The position numbers were made by a program, and so were the translations under genes. The notes under the pieces were generated by a model. It was not told the origin of the DNA and made no database searches. It saw only the letters and a program-made list of their open reading frames with translations. A stretch of 64,000 bases of DNA. Source: Chitinophagaceae bacterium (GTDB taxonomy: Bacteria; Bacteroidota; Bacteroidia; Chitinophagales; Chitinophagaceae). The stretch is taken from the NCBI GenBank assembly GCA_019745155.1, contig JAIETM010000016.1:1-64000 (forward strand), given 5' to 3'. Positions 1-9,321 of the stretch are shown piece after piece. Every line of letters starts with the position of its first letter. Positions within the stretch are counted from its first letter, which is position 1.

Positions 1-108
1 ATTTTTTAGATATCAAAACTCCCTCTCCTTTGGAGAGGGCTGGGGTGAGGTCAAACCAAGGCTTCGCAAAATATTCCCAAGACCAGATATTAAAGACCCT
101 TTTTGAGT
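1..108. repeat. Direct repeat X, copy 1, with hairpin core
   Basis: This 108-base unit recurs at 275-382 with a single substitution. Its core at 21-39 is a perfect inverted repeat, CCCTCTCCtttGGAGAGGG, followed by a G-rich tail (ctggggtgaggtc). Hairpin plus G-rich tail resembles REP-type extragenic palindromes known from other bacteria; that classification is inference. No coding function is seen. Confidence 0.8.
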
Positions 109-274
109 CCCAGCGGCCTGAGCGATAAAAACTTAGTACAAGTACATCGTGAAAAGCTAAAAGTGGCTGCTTATAAATTTTCAAATGAAATATTCAGAAG
201 AAGATAGAAGTTAGAAGCGAGTAGCCAGGGTTTCTCGCAAGGTGCGCAAAGTTGATTAAGCACGCAAGTCATCC
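109..274. repeat. Direct repeat Y, copy 1
   Basis: A 166-base segment that recurs at 772-937 with 8 mismatches and no indels by my alignment. It contains the phrase tctcgcaaggtgcgcaaag, a type of text common between genes in Bacteroidota. In both places copy Y is followed directly by a copy of X, so Y-X is the duplicated unit. No protein-like reading frame was recognised. Confidence 0.8.
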
Positions 275-382
275 ATTTTTTAGATATCAAAACTCCCTCT
301 CCTTTGGAGAGGGCTGGGGTGAGGTCAAACCAAGGCTTCGCAAAATATTCCAAAGACCAGATATTAAAGACCCTTTTTGAGT
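275..382. repeat. Direct repeat X, copy 2, with hairpin core
   Basis: Identical to 1-108 except for one base. The hairpin core lies at 295-313. A degenerate start of repeat Y follows (about 383-415). Reading frames crossing this stretch are repeat sequence and not credible proteins. Confidence 0.8.
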
Positions 383-771
383 TCCAGCGGCTTGAGCAAA
401 AGAAACCAAGTACAAATAAGTCTTATGTGCTTAACGCAAATTTGCATCGATTCAGCCTTTGCTATTTATCTGTACTTTCTTGCTGCTCCAAGAAAGTACC
501 AAAGAAGGAGCCACTTCGCTGATGTACGGCCAGCGAAGTGATACTTACTATCAGCGGCATTGCTACTGTGGTGAACAACAATAGAATAAGACTCAGCTGT
601 TCCAAGCTGGCAGACTTTGATTAGCTACTTTAGATGGCTTCACATCTTTTGTCTAATACCAGTCCCTGCGGACGGGCCTTTTTTGGGTGCGGTGACAAGC
701 GGAGCATTGTCAACCAAACAACGCGAAGCGGTGTTGGTAGCAGCCAAAGCAGACCGGAAGCAGGGACGAGG
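383..771. other. Gene-free stretch between repeat copies
   Basis: No convincing gene on either strand. Around 470-510 there is an imperfect inverted sequence (tactttcttg then caagaaagta) and around 660-690 a G/C-rich phrase. Two short open frames cross it, but both run into repeat sequence and show no recognisable domain, signal peptide or membrane segment. I read the stretch as decayed or repeat-derived intergenic DNA. Confidence 0.5.
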
Positions 772-937
772 CCCAGCGGCCTGAGCGATAAAAACTTAGT
801 ACAAGTACATCGTGAAAAGCAAAAAGTGACTGCGTATAAATTTTCAAATGAAATATTCGGAAGAAGATAGAAGTTAGAAGCGAGTTGCTAGGATCTCTCG
901 CAAGGTGCGCAAAGTTGATTAAGCACGCAAGTCATCC
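772..937. repeat. Direct repeat Y, copy 2
   Basis: Aligns base for base with 109-274 with 8 substitutions over 166 bases. It is followed directly by X copy 3, so the Y-X order of copy 1 is kept. This argues for duplication of one compound block. Confidence 0.8.
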
Positions 938-991
938 ATTTTTTGACATCTAAACTCCCTCTCCTTTGGAGAGGGCTGGGGTGAGGTCAAA
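938..991. repeat. Direct repeat X, copy 3, shortened
   Basis: Matches the first half of repeat X, including the hairpin core at 957-975 and the ctggggtgaggtc tail, then diverges (weak similarity to about 1010). Confidence 0.75.
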
Positions 992-1562
992 ACGAAGCTT
1001 TTGCGAAATACGGAGGGGGGTGAGGTGAAACTGAAGTTTTAGCGTTTTACCATTCGTAGCTTTAGCGAAGGGTGGAGGCGGATCTCTGCGGTGAATTTTT
1101 AGTAGACAGATTTTAGAAGTTAGTAGCAAGCTTTTCTCGCAAGGCGCGCAAGGTTAATCAAGCACGCAAATTGTCCTAGCGAAACTTTGCGTCTTGGCGC
1201 CTGCCTTCCGAAGCTTTAGCGTAGGGAGGTCTTTGCGGTTAAATCGCTGTAAAAAGAAGAGCAATAGAACAAGGAACAAATAATGCTGAACGCTTTACGC
1301 TGAAAGCTTAAGGCTCTAAAAACGAAAACCGAGTAAAGAAAAAACGAAAAGGCTGTCAACCGATATCAGGACATGACAATAGTAACAAATAACTACAAAC
1401 GATGGTCCATGAGCCATCAGCCAAAGACCAAAGGCAAAAGACCAAAGACTCACCTGCGCCAAGGCTTCGGTGACCTGTTATACGAAGCTGTAGCGAAGTA
1501 TAAGCAAGCCGCCCTAATAATATGCTTTCATTAAAATCCTAGCACATTCATCAACAAGCGAT
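992..1562. other. Gene-free stretch upstream of the polysaccharide locus
   Basis: No gene is supported here. A degenerate third copy of repeat Y is readable at about 1109-1176. The rest is repetitive text such as ctttgcggt, gaagctttagcg and aaagaccaaagg. The first gene of the polysaccharide locus starts just after it. Confidence 0.5.
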
Positions 1563-1570
1563 TAAATTTG
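1563..1570 (+). promoter_or_regulatory. Putative Bacteroidota -7 promoter element
   Basis: TAAATTTG matches the Bacteroidota -7 consensus TAnnTTTG. It would place the transcription start about 8-10 bases before the ATG at 1586 and overlaps the alternative TTG start at 1568, which argues for the ATG. No clear -33 TTG partner is seen at the usual spacing, and the 8-mer is common by chance. Confidence 0.35.
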
Positions 1571-1585
1571 GTTATTTTGTTGCAC

Positions 1586-3202
1586 ATGTTTACACGGGGG
1601 AATCAATTTCAAGGGTTGTTTAGGCGATCATGGAAGCAAATCTTTTGCATCGGATCACTTGTATGTATTACCAGCACGGCAGCTTATGCGCAACTAAACA
1701 GCACATGGGGTTGGGACAGGGATGCCGAGATCAGGCAAGCACAGCTATTGGGTAAATCTAAAGCAAACAATAGCTTATTCATCCGCCCAATCGCGCAGCA
1801 AACCAAACGAAATCTTGATACATCATTTATGTTAGGCGATAGTCTGGCCGATAAGCCCATGCGGTCTTTGGCTAGTAAAACTTTTGCATATGGTCTCATG
1901 CCCATCGTATGGGAAACCAAATACAATGGCAATCGCCCCTATGGCTGGAACGATGCAGGCATGATTATGGCGCGGGGCTGGCAAACCCAATTGGGTGCCG
2001 GTGTATATGCCAAAGCGGGTCCACTCACAATAAGACTAAGACCGGAGTTTGTCTGGGCAGCCAACAGTGCTTATGATACATCAAAGTATTTTGGTACGAT
2101 TCCCGACAAAGCCTATCAACAGGTTTTTCCGGGACAGTCATCCATTATGTTGAATATGGCCGGGTTAGGCTTAGGTATTTCTTCTGAGAACATCTGGTGG
2201 GGGCCGGGACAATTCAGTAGCCTTTTATTGAGCAATAATGCCCCGGGTTTTCCGCATTTGAAATTGCAAACCAATCGGCCCATCAAAACACCCATTGGTG
2301 CGTTGGAATGGCAATTGATTGCCGGCCGTTTATCAGAAGATACCAGCAGACCTTTTGAAAATGCTTATCTACAACAATATCGTCCTAAAAATGATTGGCG
2401 TTACCTCAATTGCTTTATCATCACTTGGCAACCATCATTCCTGAAAAACATTTACCTAGGTGCAGCCGCTTCCCAGCAATTGTATGGTACAGACTTAACC
2501 AATTCAAAAGAAGGGTTCTTGAAGAAATATTTGCAGGTGTTTAGTCCGCCTTCTGCGGTTGACAACGCCAATAGTGCAGCAGTAGCTACTGACGGACAGT
2601 TTACCATGATGTTGCGTTGGTTAATGCCCAAGCATAAAATGGAATGGTATATTGAATATGGCTATAATGATTACAAACAAAACTTCCGTGATCTGGCAGC
2701 CAATGCCAACCATGCTTCCGCTTATATCATTGGGTTTAAAAAATTAATGAACCTGCCAGATAAGGCAGTGCTCGATATTTCCGGAGAGATTACTCAGATG
2801 GCACAAACTACCAGCAATATGTTACGCAATGCTGGTAATTGGTATGAGCATGGTGGCGTTGCGCAAGGATTAACCCATCAGGGACAAATTCTTGGTGCCG
2901 GCAGTGGCATGGGCAACAATGTACAAACCCTGCAGTTAACCAGAATCAAGGGATTGGATAGAGTGGGATTAAAGTTGCAAAGAATACAACAGGATCCTAA
3001 GGGCATGTTTGGGCCTGATAATAATATGCGCATGCGCGAATGGGCGTGGACAGATATTTCCATCGGTATCATAGGACAGCGGCGTTGGAAAAATCTCTTA
3101 GCAGCTGCCGAATTACAATGGGTTAGTGCCCGCAATTATGCGTGGAAACCAGAAAACAAGACCAATTTATTTTTCACCAGTAGAATCGCTTATTTCTTTT
3201 GA
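1586..3202 (+). CDS. Capsule assembly Wzi-family outer-membrane protein (paralogue 1)
   Basis: Probable outer-membrane beta-barrel that helps hold or export surface polysaccharide, as Wzi does in Escherichia coli. I start it at the ATG at 1586 because that gives a good signal peptide (basic stretch, then IGSLVCITSTAAYAQ). The frame stays open to a TTG at 1568. The family signature is clear in the middle: ENIWWGPGQFSSLLLSNNAP, followed by alternating short amphipathic strands and an aromatic C-terminus (RIAYFF) typical of barrels. About 538 residues, a normal length for Bacteroidota members. Its stop overlaps the start of a second Wzi-like gene, so the two are surely cotranscribed. The barrel assignment is from family knowledge; the polysaccharide substrate is unknown. 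Confidence 0.85.
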   Translation: MFTRGNQFQGLFRRSWKQIFCIGSLVCITSTAAYAQLNSTWGWDRDAEIRQAQLLGKSKANNSLFIRPIAQQTKRNLDTSFMLGDSLADKPMRSLASKTFAYGLMPIVWETKYNGNRPYGWNDAGMIMARGWQTQLGAGVYAKAGPLTIRLRPEFVWAANSAYDTSKYFGTIPDKAYQQVFPGQSSIMLNMAGLGLGISSENIWWGPGQFSSLLLSNNAPGFPHLKLQTNRPIKTPIGALEWQLIAGRLSEDTSRPFENAYLQQYRPKNDWRYLNCFIITWQPSFLKNIYLGAAASQQLYGTDLTNSKEGFLKKYLQVFSPPSAVDNANSAAVATDGQFTMMLRWLMPKHKMEWYIEYGYNDYKQNFRDLAANANHASAYIIGFKKLMNLPDKAVLDISGEITQMAQTTSNMLRNAGNWYEHGGVAQGLTHQGQILGAGSGMGNNVQTLQLTRIKGLDRVGLKLQRIQQDPKGMFGPDNNMRMREWAWTDISIGIIGQRRWKNLLAAAELQWVSARNYAWKPENKTNLFFTSRIAYFF

Positions 3203-4854
3203 GATCATTTCGCTACATACTAACCATACTATCATGTATCAGTCTCTTGCAAACAGCCAAAGCACAATATGTAGGTGCAGAAATCATTTGGCAGGATCAT
3301 CAACGCATACAACAGATTACTGACAGCACGTCGGCAGATTCCAGTAGTTTCTTTCTCAGATCTGCCAGTATGGGTTTTCTAAGTCGTTTTGTTGGGCAAT
3401 CATTCAAGAAGCCTAGCATACAATTGAGCTTGGTGAATTATACCCTGCATCAAAATGATCGTATCACACTATCTGATAATGATGGCAGCATGATACCGGC
3501 CCTTGGAATGCAACAAAGAATCACATTGGGTGCGCGCATGCAATACAAAAACTGGTTCTTGCAATTGCAACCGGAATATGTAATTGCGGAAAATACCCAA
3601 CCGGAAACTTTTTCGGGTGACCCAAATAATGGTAATTACTGGCCACGATATTATCTCTACACCATCAATAAAATTGATGCTTTGACCCGTTTTGGTAAAA
3701 CAAAATACCAGCGTTGGTTACCCGGTCAATCTAGATTGAGTTATCAGCACAAACAAATCAGCGCGGGTATTTCTACAGAGAATCTATGGTGGGGGCCTGG
3801 CATCAGAAATAGTTTGGTGCTCACCAATCAGGCACCGGGCTTTCTGCATTTTACTGTAAATAGCACCAAACCCATTCCTACCAAATGGGGCAATATCGAA
3901 TTTCAGGCACTATGGGGTTGGTTAAACAAAACGCCCTTTCTTTCTGAAGAAGATTCCATCATGCGCAATATCTGGGCAGGCGGTATTCTGGGCAAGCCCG
4001 ATACTGTGAACAGAGGCATACTGGGTTATCAGTTTGTTTTCAATCCCAAGTGGACACCCCATCTCTATATTGGTTTTTCAGGCGTGAGTTATTTCTATAC
4101 CAAGTATGTGGGTGCCAAAGCTTCTGCGGAATTGCTCTTGCCGCATGAGAACAAAGCCCGTCCGGCCCGTCTCGGTGCCATCAGTCTGCGTTACCTCATG
4201 CCTAAAGAACGAGCAGAACTATACATGGAATACGGCAGGGCCAACCGATGGGCAGCCCCATGGAATATTTTCGGCGATACCATACCAACCGGTTATATGG
4301 CAGGGTTTCGAAAATTGATTCCCTTGAAATTGGGCAAGAAAGCATCATATCTATCGCTACACGCAGAAATCACCCAATTGCAATTGCCTGATGCGCGCTT
4401 GGTCTACAACCCGGCAGCGCCTTTGAGTATTCCCAAAACCAATAGCTGGTACACCCATCCTTATGTAACCCAAGGCTATACCAATGAAGGGCAGGTAATG
4501 GGGGCAGGTATTGGTCCGGGTAGCAATAGCCAGAGCCTTTTCCTAAGCTGGATTCAGGGCAAGAAACGTATTGGCCTTCAGGTAGAACGAGTGGCCAATA
4601 ACAATGATTTTGCTATTTACAGCAATTTTAGCGGCACTATCGGGTCAGGTACAGCCGACCGCTATTGGGTGAATATGCAATATGGTATCAATGCCCAATG
4701 GGATATTGGCCCCTGGCTGATTTCCGGGTTTTATCAATACACCCATGCCCTCAACTACCGCTGGGTGAAGCTCCATAGTATTTTTTCCGAACCTTCTGAA
4801 GCAGACAGGGTGAATAAGCGATTCTCCATTACCCTAACCCGTTTTTTTAATTAG
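3199..4854 (+). CDS. Capsule assembly Wzi-family outer-membrane protein (paralogue 2)
   Basis: Second Wzi-like barrel, 551 residues, starting with TTG in a 4-base TTGA overlap with the previous gene. That start gives a textbook signal peptide (MRSFRYILTILSCISLLQ, then TAKAQ). The motif ENLWWGPGIRNSLVLTNQAP near residue 195 aligns with the same region of paralogue 1, and both end in an aromatic residue-rich strand (ITLTRFFN). The overlap and similar length point to a tandem duplication followed by strong divergence. Likely role: outer-membrane anchoring or late export of the polysaccharide made by the downstream genes. Whether the two paralogues form a complex or act on different products cannot be told from sequence. 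Confidence 0.83.
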   Translation: MRSFRYILTILSCISLLQTAKAQYVGAEIIWQDHQRIQQITDSTSADSSSFFLRSASMGFLSRFVGQSFKKPSIQLSLVNYTLHQNDRITLSDNDGSMIPALGMQQRITLGARMQYKNWFLQLQPEYVIAENTQPETFSGDPNNGNYWPRYYLYTINKIDALTRFGKTKYQRWLPGQSRLSYQHKQISAGISTENLWWGPGIRNSLVLTNQAPGFLHFTVNSTKPIPTKWGNIEFQALWGWLNKTPFLSEEDSIMRNIWAGGILGKPDTVNRGILGYQFVFNPKWTPHLYIGFSGVSYFYTKYVGAKASAELLLPHENKARPARLGAISLRYLMPKERAELYMEYGRANRWAAPWNIFGDTIPTGYMAGFRKLIPLKLGKKASYLSLHAEITQLQLPDARLVYNPAAPLSIPKTNSWYTHPYVTQGYTNEGQVMGAGIGPGSNSQSLFLSWIQGKKRIGLQVERVANNNDFAIYSNFSGTIGSGTADRYWVNMQYGINAQWDIGPWLISGFYQYTHALNYRWVKLHSIFSEPSEADRVNKRFSITLTRFFN

Positions 4855-4892
4855 CGGCCTTCCAGCTCTGTTTAATCACTATTTTTGACGGA

Positions 4893-7337
4893 ATGAAAAA
4901 GGTATTCAGTATTCTCTTGTTATTCAGCCTTTTGGGTTTACCCTTGGTGCAGGTGAACGCACAGCTGCCCAATGTTCCGATTGAAAGTCTCAGCGATCAG
5001 CAGATTATTGCGCTGATGACACAGTACCAGCTATTTGGCTTGTCTGAATTGGAAATGGAAACCCGAGCAAGAGAGAAGGGCTTAACCACAGACCAGATCA
5101 ATCAGCTGAAAAAGCGCATGACCATGATTGATCCGATCACGGTGGCAGAATTGAACAAAGGTGGTAACAAAGCCAGCTACGATCCCTACGAATCCAGAAA
5201 AGCAACACCGATAAAAGCATTTCGTCCAAGATCATTCGATACATCCATACTCAGACCTTTTGGCGCCGATCTATTTGAAACCGCCATGCTGAGTTTTGAA
5301 CCTGAACTCAATATTCCCACGCCGGTGAATTATATCATTGGTGTGAATGACCAATTGAGTATCGACTTATTTGGCGTGTCTGATCTGACAAGAAAATTAA
5401 AAGTCAATACAGAAGGCTATATCCGCTTTCCTAATCTTGGTCCGATTAAAGTAGCAGGACTAACCGTAGATGAAGCTAGGCTGAAATTGAAATCAGCCCT
5501 CACCAAAATTTATCCCGGTATTGCCAATGGTTCTGTGGGTGTACAGGTATCCTTGGCGCAATTACGAACCATAAAGGTTACCATGATTGGAGAAGTGGTT
5601 TGGCCGGGCAATTATGAGCTATCATCATTTGCAACATTGATGAATGCCTTGTATGTATCTGGCGGTCCAAATAAAATAGGTTCCTTCAGAGATATTGAAT
5701 TAGTGCGTCATGGTAAAACAGTAGTGAAATTTGATTTGTATGATTTTCTACTGAAATCAGATCTGACCAAAAACCTGATCCTGAACGATGGTGATGTCAT
5801 CCGCATTAACCCATACAGCAATCGCATCATCCTAAAAGGTGCCGTGAAAAAACCTGCTTTGTTTGATGTACAGCCGCAGGAATCAGCAGCGGATATCATT
5901 CGTTATGCAGGAGGCTTTGCCGATATCGCCTATAAAGAATGGATACGTGTGTATCGCATGGGCTTGCGTAATAAAGAAATCATCAGCGTGCCGCAACAAC
6001 AACTCAGCAGTTTTCGCCTACAAACAGGCGATACCCTTGTTGTTGACTCATTGGCCAATCAATACGCAAATCGCGTAACCATTAGCGGGGCTGTTTATTA
6101 TGGAGGTGCTTATAGTTTACAGCAATTGCCCAGCTTGAAAGACTTATTACAAGCTGCAAGATTGCGTGAAGATGTATTCATGAACAGAGGGGTGATCAAA
6201 CGTCTGAAACAGGATTTTACACCGGAGATCATTGCTTTTGACCTTAATAAGGTGTTGCGTGATGAAGAACGTATTCTCTTACAGCGTGAAGATTCTGTGC
6301 AGGTATTTCGAATTACCGATTTACGCGAGCAATATGCGATTACGATTAATGGAGAAGTGAATAAGCCGGGCAGCTATCCCTATTTAGAGAACATGGGCGT
6401 ACAGGACTTAGTTTTATTGGCTGAAGGTTATCGCGATGGCGCTGCTTTGCAAAATATTGAAGTGTCCAGAAGATTGCGTATGCCGGGTGTCTATCAGAAA
6501 GACAGCGCAGTGTATTCGATGATCAAGGAAATCAATCTGGCTAACCCATCCAAAGCTGATCTTGAATTTAAGTTATTACCTTTTGATATTGTATCTGTGC
6601 GTAAATCGCCTGTGTACAAAGAACAGATCACTGTTTCTGTAGAAGGTGAAGTTGTTTTCCCAGGCAAATACACATTAAGTGGTAATGCTGAGCGCATTTC
6701 TGACCTGATAAAGAGAGCGGGTGGACTCAAGCAAAAAGGTTTTGCAGGTGGTGCCATGTTGTTGAGAAATGTTTACAGAGATGTGTCAGCATCAGATGTT
6801 ACTGTATTGAGTTCAAAGAATAGCCTTATCAATACTCAGAGTGGAAAAGCTGCTGCCGGTGCAGTGGATAGCTCGTTGATCAATACTTTGAACAAACAGC
6901 AAAAACCGGTGGGTATTCGCTTAGACCAAATTTTGAATAATCCAGGATCTGCGGAGGATTTGTTCTTAGTGGAAGGAGATATATTGAAAGTGCCGAAAGA
7001 GCTGCAGACCATTCAAACTTTTGGTGCAGTGAATGTGCCCAAACAAATCGTTTATTATGATGGTATCAGCTTCAAAGACGCTTTGCGCGAATCTGGCAGA
7101 TACAGCCTCAATGCTTCTCGTAAAAATGCCTATGTCATTTATCCCAACGGGCAGGTGCGCAAAACACGTAATTTCTTATTCCTGCGTTTTTATCCTAGCA
7201 TAAAACCGGGTACTGAAATCTATGTGCCGGAAAAAAGAGGAAAGATAAAATTGTCAACCGGCGAAGTGATCGGTATCGTAACAGGACTTACTTCATTGAT
7301 TAGTGTATTAGTGGTCTTGACCAATGCAACCAAATAA
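4893..7337 (+). CDS. Polysaccharide export protein with multiple SLBB domains (Wza-like)
   Basis: Outer-membrane or periplasm-spanning polysaccharide export protein of the Wza/OPX class, 814 residues, about twice the size of Wza. A signal peptide (MKKVFSILLLFSLLGLPLVQ) leads. A poly_export domain follows at about residues 145-220 (GVNDQLSIDLFG; VNTEGYIRFPNLGPIKVAG). Then come about six SLBB-like repeats, recognisable by their first strand near residues 226, 310, 393, 481, 578 and 705 (IGEVVWPGNY, INGEVNKPGSY, VEGEVVFPGKY and weaker forms). A hydrophobic segment near the C-terminus (VIGIVTGLTSLISVLVVLT) may cross a membrane. No lipobox is visible. The next gene encodes a Wzz-like partner. Repeat count is by eye. 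Confidence 0.88.
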   Translation: MKKVFSILLLFSLLGLPLVQVNAQLPNVPIESLSDQQIIALMTQYQLFGLSELEMETRAREKGLTTDQINQLKKRMTMIDPITVAELNKGGNKASYDPYESRKATPIKAFRPRSFDTSILRPFGADLFETAMLSFEPELNIPTPVNYIIGVNDQLSIDLFGVSDLTRKLKVNTEGYIRFPNLGPIKVAGLTVDEARLKLKSALTKIYPGIANGSVGVQVSLAQLRTIKVTMIGEVVWPGNYELSSFATLMNALYVSGGPNKIGSFRDIELVRHGKTVVKFDLYDFLLKSDLTKNLILNDGDVIRINPYSNRIILKGAVKKPALFDVQPQESAADIIRYAGGFADIAYKEWIRVYRMGLRNKEIISVPQQQLSSFRLQTGDTLVVDSLANQYANRVTISGAVYYGGAYSLQQLPSLKDLLQAARLREDVFMNRGVIKRLKQDFTPEIIAFDLNKVLRDEERILLQREDSVQVFRITDLREQYAITINGEVNKPGSYPYLENMGVQDLVLLAEGYRDGAALQNIEVSRRLRMPGVYQKDSAVYSMIKEINLANPSKADLEFKLLPFDIVSVRKSPVYKEQITVSVEGEVVFPGKYTLSGNAERISDLIKRAGGLKQKGFAGGAMLLRNVYRDVSASDVTVLSSKNSLINTQSGKAAAGAVDSSLINTLNKQQKPVGIRLDQILNNPGSAEDLFLVEGDILKVPKELQTIQTFGAVNVPKQIVYYDGISFKDALRESGRYSLNASRKNAYVIYPNGQVRKTRNFLFLRFYPSIKPGTEIYVPEKRGKIKLSTGEVIGIVTGLTSLISVLVVLTNATK

Positions 7338-7346
7338 AGCTTGTGC

Positions 7347-8396
7347 ATGATGCAGGAGAAAGAAACAGAGATTGTAGAAATGCGAACAGTATTGGCTGAA
7401 GTGGGTGCTTATTTCCAGCATTTGCGTAAGCAACTTGTGCGTATGTTACTGCTGGGTACTGTATTGTCGGCACTTGCTTTGGGTTATCATTTTTTTCAAA
7501 AGCCTTCATTTACCGCAGAAGCCACTTTTATTTTAGAAGAAAAGTCAGGAGGAAGCGGTTTAGCAGGGTTGGCTTCGCAGTTCGGATTCGATATTGCTGG
7601 CATGACGGGCAGCAATGGTATTTTTGCTGGTGATAATGTGTTGGATATCCTTGGCTCAAGATCGATTATTGAGCAAGTATTGTTGAGTGAAGTACCATCT
7701 GCACAAAATCAGCGTCGACGTTTGGTAGAATTATTTATTGATGCAGAAAAACTCAAACAAAAAAAGTGGCAAAAAATTGCCGGAATTGATACCCTCAGCT
7801 TTAAAAGCTATGCAGCGGGTGATCGCTTGAGAGATAGTCTTCTTTATTTGGTATATAAGCAAATTGGCAAGAAACATTTATTGGTAGATCGCTTGAATAA
7901 AAAAGGAACGATTATTAAAGTGAGTGCCACTAGTAGGGACGAAGTGTTTTCCAAACTCTTTACAGAGCGTCTGGTGAATGCAACAATTGCTTATTATGTT
8001 GGCATCAAAACATCTGTTGCACAGTTGCAGTTGCAGCGGTTAGAAAAAAGAGCGGACTCTCTATCGGCCATACTAAACGCCAAGACCTACGAAACAGCTA
8101 CACAGCAAATTCTGGATGCAAATATTGCTTTCAAGACAGCCGCAGTGCCGGGTGAGTTAACGCAAAGGCAAAAGACATTAGCCTATGCTTTATACACAGA
8201 AGTAACCAAAAACCTAGAAGCCAGCAGAATGTCGCTGGCCGCACAAACACCTGTCATCAATTTATTAGATACACCAAAGTATCCGTTGGAAGATGGCCGA
8301 ACACCTTGGTTTATATTGGTCTTATTGGCATGGGGCTTAGTCATTGGAGCAGGTTTACTCTGGACCTTCTTTACTTATCCATCTGTTAAATCATAG
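7347..8396 (+). CDS. Wzz/chain-length determinant protein without kinase domain
   Basis: Inner-membrane polysaccharide co-polymerase that sets chain length or links polymerisation to export. Two membrane segments frame the protein, one near residues 35-52 (MLLLGTVLSALALGYHFF) and one near the C-terminus (ILVLLAWGLVIGAGLLWTFF), with a periplasmic helical region between them, as in PCP proteins. It ends right after the second segment. There is no Walker A/B tyrosine-kinase domain and none is encoded elsewhere in this locus. The frame extends to a TTG at 7341; I prefer the ATG at 7347 (another ATG follows at 7350). It lies nine bases after the SLBB gene and is followed by glycosyltransferases, consistent with one operon. 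Confidence 0.82.
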   Translation: MMQEKETEIVEMRTVLAEVGAYFQHLRKQLVRMLLLGTVLSALALGYHFFQKPSFTAEATFILEEKSGGSGLAGLASQFGFDIAGMTGSNGIFAGDNVLDILGSRSIIEQVLLSEVPSAQNQRRRLVELFIDAEKLKQKKWQKIAGIDTLSFKSYAAGDRLRDSLLYLVYKQIGKKHLLVDRLNKKGTIIKVSATSRDEVFSKLFTERLVNATIAYYVGIKTSVAQLQLQRLEKRADSLSAILNAKTYETATQQILDANIAFKTAAVPGELTQRQKTLAYALYTEVTKNLEASRMSLAAQTPVINLLDTPKYPLEDGRTPWFILVLLAWGLVIGAGLLWTFFTYPSVKS

Positions 8397-8412
8397 CTGA
8401 ATCTGACTGGAT

Positions 8413-9321
8413 ATGGATGTATCCTTTATCATAGTCAATTATAATTCAGCAGCATTGGTGTTGAACTGTGTGAGGTCTATCAGGCAATTCACCCAAGGGC
8501 TCAAATATGAAATCATACTGGTAGATAATGCTTCTCCTGATCGTACAGTGGATGCTTTGTTAAACGAGTTACAAGGTGATGATTGTGTATTTGTACAACT
8601 AAATGAGAACAAGGGTTTTGGTGCAGGAAATAACGCTGCATTAACTCTTGCTAAAGGACGCTATCTTTTTTTATTGAATCCAGATACCCGCTTGTGTAGT
8701 AATGCAGCGGGTATTTTTATGAATATAATGGACCAAGCAGAATGGCAACAGGTAGCTGCTTGTGGAGCTGATCTCATTAACGAAAATGGCGTATCAGTGC
8801 AGGCCTATGGTAATTTCCCAACTTGGTTTGCTGCTTTTGCATCTTTTGGAGTACAATATATAATGCCGAAATATTATCGTCGCCATATCAGCCTAGGTGC
8901 GGTTAATCAAGGCAAGGATAATAAACTCGTCGATTATATTTCAGGAGCAGCTATGTTTATACGAAGATCAGTAGTGGATCAGATCGGTTTTTTTGATGAA
9001 GACTTTTTCTTGTTTTTCGAAGAAACAGAATGGGCTTACAGGGCAAATAAAGCAGGGTACCAACTCTATTTAATCCCTGCCGTTCAAATCATACATCTTG
9101 AAGGCGGAAGTGAAGGTCGTCTTGGTGGTGCTCCTTCCTTTAGTATGGGGCGATTTCGTATGTTTGAACAAAGCCGTCAATTGTTTTACCGGAAAACCCG
9201 TGGACCTTTCTTTGCAAGCTGTATGAAGCCCTTCGATGTTTTACAAATGTTACAGAAGACTTGGAGAGGTAAGGAAGGAGGTAATTGGGTAGAAAAAACT
9301 AAGTTGATATTTGCTGCATGA
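8413..9321 (+). CDS. Glycosyltransferase family 2 (rhamnosyltransferase-like)
   Basis: Cytoplasmic GT-A fold glycosyltransferase that adds a sugar from a nucleotide donor to the growing lipid-linked repeat unit. The N-terminus SFIIVNYNSAALVLNCVRSI and the acidic metal-binding stretch LNPDTRL near residue 95 are typical of GT2. The later block FFDEDFFLFFEETEWAYRA with the preceding SGAAMFIRR matches the WbbL-like subgroup. There are 302 residues, with no membrane segment. It overlaps the next gene by four bases (ATGA). Donor and acceptor sugars cannot be read from the sequence. Confidence 0.9.
   Translation: MDVSFIIVNYNSAALVLNCVRSIRQFTQGLKYEIILVDNASPDRTVDALLNELQGDDCVFVQLNENKGFGAGNNAALTLAKGRYLFLLNPDTRLCSNAAGIFMNIMDQAEWQQVAACGADLINENGVSVQAYGNFPTWFAAFASFGVQYIMPKYYRRHISLGAVNQGKDNKLVDYISGAAMFIRRSVVDQIGFFDEDFFLFFEETEWAYRANKAGYQLYLIPAVQIIHLEGGSEGRLGGAPSFSMGRFRMFEQSRQLFYRKTRGPFFASCMKPFDVLQMLQKTWRGKEGGNWVEKTKLIFAA

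Noticed and set aside
304-870. Two short plus-strand open frames in the first kilobase
   Set aside because: Both run through direct repeats X and Y, lack recognisable domains, and their translated text recurs only because the DNA repeats do.
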